This document shows, in pieces, positions 60,340 through 64,000 of a stretch of DNA of 64,000 bases. The stretch comes from Glycomyces niveus. GTDB lineage: Bacteria; Actinomycetota; Actinomycetes; Mycobacteriales; Micromonosporaceae. Both the position numbers and the translations under genes were made by a program. The number at the start of each line of letters is the position of its first letter. Position 1 is the stretch's first letter. The DNA lies in assembly GCF_017592475.1 (NCBI RefSeq), contig NZ_JAGFNP010000010.1:62001-126000 (forward strand), read 5' to 3'. Under the pieces are notes generated by a model that worked only from the letters and a program-made list of their open reading frames with translations, was not told where the DNA came from and made no database searches.

Positions 60340-61050
60340 CTATGTCAAGGGGCCCTTGAGGACTGCCAGTGCCGCGTTTCGGTCCCCGGACCAGCGGAAG
60401 ACGTCGTCCGCCGGAGTGCGCCTGCCGCGCAGCAGGAGCAGGAGGTCGCCTGCGGTGCCCTCGATGTCGGCCACCGGTTCGCCGGGGCCGAAGACCCACC
60501 AATCGTCGGAGTCGGTGGCGCGCAAGCGGATGCACACATCCGGCGGCCAGGCCTTGCCGCGGCCGATCTGTCTCGGGGCCAGCACGTCGAAGACCTCGGA
60601 GATGCCCTCGCAGGCCAGCTCGCCGTCGAGCGGCCCCGCTTCGCCGACGGCCCGTTCGGCATCCCAGCGGTGCAGCATCATCGACACCGCGCGCGAGCGC
60701 TGCCAGTAGCCCGCGGTCGGCGGCGTGTAGTAGCCCCACGCGGGCGCCTCGGGGTCGATGTCGAGCGCCATGAGCAGCACCTCGCCGGTGCCGTCCACCC
60801 AGCGGGTGAGCTCGTACCGGTCCTCCGGGACCTTCGGCGGGGTCCCGTCGGGCGGCTCGGCCTGGCCGTCCCAGTCCGTCACCGCGGCGGCGGCGAACAG
60901 GTTCGCGGTGCCCACATGCGCGGCGAGTTCGGCGAGAGTCCGGACCTCGTCTCCGTGCTCGATCGGCGCGTCCAGGTCACCGCCGGCCAGGCAGGCGCCG
61001 AACGCGTCGAGTTCGCGCCGGAAATGGCGGAGAAACGACGCAGCATCCAT
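60340..61050 (-). CDS. MDMPI/DinB-like mycothiol-dependent enzyme family protein
   Basis: A 236-aa protein of the maleylpyruvate isomerase/DinB superfamily. The N-terminal four-helix part (FLRHFRRELDAFGACLAGG, LAAHVGTANLFAAAAVTDW) has the HxxxxxxN-type metal region. LHRWDAERAVG follows, and the C-terminal SCP-like domain ends AGDLLLLLRGRR. Substrate unknown. ATG 61050 is seven bases after TAGGCT. Its 5' 172 bp overlap the 3' end of the SnoaL-like frame. Confidence 0.78.
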   Translation of the reverse strand: MDAASFLRHFRRELDAFGACLAGGDLDAPIEHGDEVRTLAELAAHVGTANLFAAAAVTDWDGQAEPPDGTPPKVPEDRYELTRWVDGTGEVLLMALDIDPEAPAWGYYTPPTAGYWQRSRAVSMMLHRWDAERAVGEAGPLDGELACEGISEVFDVLAPRQIGRGKAWPPDVCIRLRATDSDDWWVFGPGEPVADIEGTAGDLLLLLRGRRTPADDVFRWSGDRNAALAVLKGPLT

Positions 61051-61679
61051 GCTCCCCAGCCTATCCGCGACTGTGACGCGGCGCTCCCTCCAGGTCCCGT
61101 CCGACTTCCCCGCCGGCAGGGATCGGAGCAGATCCGGAGCCTCCTCGGTGAGCGCGACGGACGCTCCGGCGCATTGACCTGCATCGATAAACGGCCGGGG
61201 TTGCCCTCCTCTCGACGCGAGCCCGGTTGCGCAGGAACGGGAACGATGGAGCCCTCGCCGGTGACCGGTGCCGAATCCTCGTATCGGACTTCGTAAACGC
61301 GCTCGCGGAACTTCCAGCCGTCCGCGGTGCGCACGTATTCGTCGTGGTAGATCGCGATGTTCTGATGCGAGCTCCCGTTGTTGAGCTCGATGAGCTCCTG
61401 CATGTAGGCGCGTCCGCTCGCGGTGTCGCCTTCGAGCACGATCACGCCCGGGTGCGAGGTCTGGATGAAATAGCGCCACATGGTCGGTGCGCGCATCCCC
61501 CACGCGCGGATCTGCTCGCGGCCTTCCAGTTCGACGGGGATGTTCGGCATGCGCAGCGCGCCGTCCTCGGCGAACAGCGAGGCGAGGCGCGGATAGTCGC
61601 GCATCATCGCGCAGTCGGAGAACTCGGCGCGCAGCGCCTCGATCTCGACGCGGTCGGCGATCGTTCGGAAGTCGGTCAT
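60879..61679 (-). CDS. SnoaL-like (NTF2 fold) protein with an anomalous C-terminal extension
   Basis: Residues 1-150 form a normal SnoaL-like domain (FRTIADRVEIEALRAEFSDC, PRLASLFAEDGALRMPN, DGWKFRERVYEVRYE). After about 155 the frame runs on for 110 Arg/Ser/Pro-rich residues and ends inside the next gene in another frame. The true protein probably ends earlier by a lost stop or a frameshift, or the extension is junk. ATG 61679 starts the domain. Confidence 0.6.
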   Translation of the reverse strand: MTDFRTIADRVEIEALRAEFSDCAMMRDYPRLASLFAEDGALRMPNIPVELEGREQIRAWGMRAPTMWRYFIQTSHPGVIVLEGDTASGRAYMQELIELNNGSSHQNIAIYHDEYVRTADGWKFRERVYEVRYEDSAPVTGEGSIVPVPAQPGSRREEGNPGRLSMQVNAPERPSRSPRRLRICSDPCRRGSRTGPGGSAASQSRIGWGAWMLRRFSAISGANSTRSAPAWPAVTWTRRSSTETRSGLSPNSPRMWAPRTCSPPPR

Positions 61680-61781
61680 CTCGCGGTTCCTTCCTCGTGG
61701 TGCTGCCTCCAAGACCGAACAGGAGCGCGAAGTGTGACCGGTGCGAGGAAACTGTCGCAGCCGTCACGGAAGATGGGCGCC

Positions 61782-62279
61782 ATGACCGACACACCCGATC
61801 CGATCATGGAAGCGATCGGCCGAGCCGTGATGCAGGGCCAGAACGGCGACTCCGCCGCCGCCCGAACGGCACTGCTCGACCTCTGGAACCGCATCGGCGT
61901 CACCGGTGACCCCCTGCACCGCTGCACCCTCGCCCATTCGATGGCCGACCTCTACGACGACGCCGCGCAAGCCCTCGCCTGGGATGTGCGAGCCCTCGAC
62001 GCCGCCGATGCGGCGACCGACGAACGCGTGCAGGCCCACCAGGCGGGGCTCGAGCTCGCGGGCTTCTACCCGTCGCTCCACCTCAACCTCGCCGACGACT
62101 ACCGCCGCCTCGGCTCCTTCGAAGCCGCCGAAGAGCATGTGCGCCAAGCGGAACAGGCCGCCCCGGCCCTGCCCGAGGGACCGTACGGCGACCTGATCCG
62201 CAGCGCCATAACGGGAGTCGCGGCCGCCATCGCGGCGAGAGACACCGCACCGAGGGCGTCGGCGCCGGCGGCGTCCTGA
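61782..62279 (+). CDS. TPR-like protein of unknown function
   Basis: A 165-aa, almost all-helical protein. Helix pairs such as RCTLAHSMADLYDDAAQAL and LHLNLADDYRRLGSFEAAEE (about 105-124) look like tetratricopeptide repeats. No catalytic motif. ATG 61773 could add three residues. Single gene. Confidence 0.6.
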   Translation: MTDTPDPIMEAIGRAVMQGQNGDSAAARTALLDLWNRIGVTGDPLHRCTLAHSMADLYDDAAQALAWDVRALDAADAATDERVQAHQAGLELAGFYPSLHLNLADDYRRLGSFEAAEEHVRQAEQAAPALPEGPYGDLIRSAITGVAAAIAARDTAPRASAPAAS

Positions 62280-62395
62280 ACACGACGCCGACCGCGTACC
62301 GGAACCGCTTCCGCATCGCCGTTCCGTAAGCGATGAATTCCGGCTCCGAACCTCGTCTCCACCGGCAAAGGGAGATCGAACGCTAGGAGCGCACC

Positions 62396-62971
62396 ATGAC
62401 CGCGACGTACACGTGGGACGTCTTCGCGACCGTCGACGGCTTCGGCTCGTACGGACCTGACGGCGACTGGGGCGGGTACTGGGGCAAGCAGGGCCCCGAG
62501 TTCCTCGACCGGCGCCTCGCCGACATCACCCAGGAGCAGCGGATGATCCTGGGCGCCAACACCTTCCGGCTGTTCGCGAAGATGCTCGGCACGCTCTCGG
62601 ACGCCGACCTGGGCCCGGTGGTCGCCCGCATGCGCAGCATGCCGACCACGGTCGTGTCGAACACGCTCGAAGGCCCGCTGGACTGGCCGGACGCTGGCGT
62701 CGCGTCCGGCGACGGCGTGGATGTGGTCGCGCGGCTCAAGCAGGAGTCCGAGGTGCCGCTGCGCTCGCACGGCAGCCTCTCGCTGAACCGCGCCTTGATG
62801 GCCGCCGGCCTCGTCGACCGCGTCCAGTTGACGATCTTCCCGGTGCTCTCCGGCCGCACAGGCACCTTCCCGGTCTTCGCCGGAGCGGACGACTTCGACC
62901 TCGACCTGCTCGACAACCGCACTTTCGACGGCCGCATCCAGGAACTCACCTACCGCCCGACCTTGCACTGA
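62396..62971 (+). CDS. Dihydrofolate reductase/RibD C-domain family protein
   Basis: A 191-aa NADPH-binding fold. WDVFATVDGFGSYGPDGDW (7-25), LGANTFRLFAKML (about 52-64) and HGSLSLNRALMAAGLVDRVQ (about 124-143), then TIFPVLSGRTGTFPVF, are typical of the RibD_C group of small reductases. Not true folA. GGAG precedes the ATG. Converges on the DinB gene with 8 bp between. Confidence 0.85.
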   Translation: MTATYTWDVFATVDGFGSYGPDGDWGGYWGKQGPEFLDRRLADITQEQRMILGANTFRLFAKMLGTLSDADLGPVVARMRSMPTTVVSNTLEGPLDWPDAGVASGDGVDVVARLKQESEVPLRSHGSLSLNRALMAAGLVDRVQLTIFPVLSGRTGTFPVFAGADDFDLDLLDNRTFDGRIQELTYRPTLH

Positions 62972-62979
62972 CGGGTCGG

Positions 62980-63567
62980 CTACCGCCCGGAGGCTTCGCG
63001 GGCGGCTTGTTCGAGCCGGTCGCGGTAGGCGGCCCACCAGGCGTCGTCGCCGCCGGGGAGGCCGTTGAAGTCGGGGCGGAGCCCGGCGGTGCCGTCGATG
63101 AGCTCGCGCACGATGTCGGCATGGCCGCCATGGCGATTCGTCTCGCCGATCATGAGCACGAGCATCTGGTGGAGGGTGACGTCGGCGTGTTCGGCGGGCC
63201 ACCATGGGACGCTCCCGGCGGCGTCGAGCCCGAGGGCCTCGATCGTGGCATCGGCGTGGGTCCAGACGCGGCGGTAGCAGTCGATGATGAACGCGGACGG
63301 CTCGTCGGTCCGGGCCCACATGTCCGTGTTCGGCTCGTCCGGGTCGTCGGCGAACCAGGGCGGGGGATCGGCCATCGGGCGGCCGAAGACCTCGCCCAGG
63401 TACCCGGCTTCGATCCCGCCGATGTGCTTGACCAGGCCGAGGAGGTTCGTGCCGGTCGGGGTCATGGGGCGGCGCAAGTCGTACTCGCCCAGGCCGTCGA
63501 GTTTCCAGAGCAGGCTTTCGCGGGCGTTGCGGAGGTCACGGTGCAGGTGCGCCTTGGCGTCGGTCAT
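62980..63567 (-). CDS. DinB family protein (DUF664 type)
   Basis: A 195-aa four-helix protein. NARESLLWKLDGLGEYDLRR, NLLGLVKHIGGIEAGYLGEVF (about 41-61) with the first metal His, and MIGETNRHGGHADIVRELIDG (about 138-158) with the other two. It probably binds a divalent metal; the thiol cofactor would be mycothiol in an actinomycete. Substrate unknown. Confidence 0.85.
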   Translation of the reverse strand: MTDAKAHLHRDLRNARESLLWKLDGLGEYDLRRPMTPTGTNLLGLVKHIGGIEAGYLGEVFGRPMADPPPWFADDPDEPNTDMWARTDEPSAFIIDCYRRVWTHADATIEALGLDAAGSVPWWPAEHADVTLHQMLVLMIGETNRHGGHADIVRELIDGTAGLRPDFNGLPGGDDAWWAAYRDRLEQAAREASGR

Positions 63568-63600
63568 GCCCGTGATGGTCGCATCGGGGTCCGACAGGGC

Positions 63601-64000
63601 TTAGAGGCCGACGTGGGCGAGGAGCCGTTCCATGACCTCGCTGAGGGGCGGGGTCGTGTCGATCTCGGCGGTGGCGCCGGCGCGGAGGAGTGGTTCGATC
63701 TCCTGCCAGTCCGCCAGGGCTGCAGCCAGTTCGGCGGGCGTCTTGCCGTAGGTGTTGCCGGTACGGGACTCCAGGCGCAGGCGGATCACGTCGAGCGGTG
63801 CGCTGAGCAGGATGACGTGGTCGAAGTCGCGGTAGAACTTCCACTGGTTGGGGACGCAGCCGCTGACGAAGAGCGCGTCCGCGTCGGCGGTGTCGAGGAG
63901 GCGGCGCATGCGATCCTCGCGCCAGACCCAGTCGGGTTCGGCCGTGGGCTTCGGCGGCACCGCGTCGGGTTCGGGGGCGCACCAGCCGTCGTAGTCGGTG
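63601..64000 (-). CDS. P-loop/NMP-kinase-like protein, 5' end outside the window
   Basis: The visible C-terminal 133 residues start DYDGWCAPEPDAVPPKP at the window edge. They show ADALFVSGCVPNQWKFYRDF, then VILLSAPLDVIRLRLESRTGNTYGKT, the LID-type arginine region of small nucleoside/AAA-type kinases. The P-loop must lie beyond base 64000. Substrate unknown. Confidence 0.65.
   Translation of the reverse strand, partial: TDYDGWCAPEPDAVPPKPTAEPDWVWREDRMRRLLDTADADALFVSGCVPNQWKFYRDFDHVILLSAPLDVIRLRLESRTGNTYGKTPAELAAALADWQEIEPLLRAGATAEIDTTPPLSEVMERLLAHVGL

Overview
The window is 64 kb of high-GC chromosomal DNA from an actinomycete, very probably just beside the replication origin. It opens with DnaA boxes and then runs rpmH-rnpA-yidD-yidC-jag-rsmG-parA-parB. 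This is the order found next to dnaA in Actinomycetota, so dnaA itself should lie just left of base 1 on the minus strand. A proteasome activator (Bpa), a mycothiol-type DinB/MDMPI protein, inositol-phosphate synthase, a MurJ-linked pseudokinase and many apparently leaderless mRNAs fit the same phylum. I suspect a Glycomycetales/Micromonosporales-like organism, but the sequence alone does not prove it. I see no insertion sequences, CRISPR arrays or rRNA genes.

Layout. (1) 1-8.1 kb: origin-side region, chromosome segregation genes and six perfect parS sites. Two parS sites sit at the tips of long perfect hairpins that also look like transcription terminators. Three others are written into the coding regions of rsmG and parB. 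(2) 8.1-18 kb, mostly minus strand: D-Ala-D-Ala ligase coupled to an aminotransferase, a GNAT gene, then trxA-trxB-antisigma-sigM-pseudokinase-murJ, the block known near parB in mycobacteria, here without cwlM. (3) 18-30.6 kb: tRNA CCA transferase, a multispanning glycosyltransferase, a PonA-type penicillin-binding protein with a SASVG-repeat cytoplasmic tail, a PadR regulator overlapping ino1, an MFS transporter, a cyclophilin-like membrane protein, PlsC, Bpa and tRNA-Leu(CAG). (4) 30.6-45.4 kb, accessory-leaning: asparaginase, YgfZ-Fur, a class IV aminotransferase, an unexplained strongly folded 320-bp gap, an FAD oxidase, a beta-lactamase-like serine hydrolase, secreted and membrane proteins of unknown function, two tandem RNHCP proteins, a PAS-like protein, arginine deiminase, and a LuxR-HTH/small membrane protein/ABC ATPase module bracketed by two near-identical terminators. 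(5) 45.4-57.3 kb: purine biosynthesis (purD, purB, purSQL, purF, purM), interrupted by a sterol-carrier-like gene and a large surface protein with repeated phosphosite-like motifs. (6) 57.3-64 kb: PAP2 phosphatase, an old-yellow-enzyme gene divergent from its probable MerR regulator, MDMPI, SnoaL-like, DHFR-like and DinB genes, and the end of a P-loop-type gene cut by the window edge.

How it works together. Envelope biogenesis is a strong theme: YidC insertion, Ddl, MurJ with its pseudokinase, the PonA-type enzyme, PlsC, PAP2 and inositol-lipid precursor synthesis. Redox control (trxA/trxB beside sigM) and de novo purine synthesis are the other clear units. Many single genes start exactly six bases after a TANNNT-like -10 hexamer, which indicates leaderless mRNAs and was used here to choose starts.
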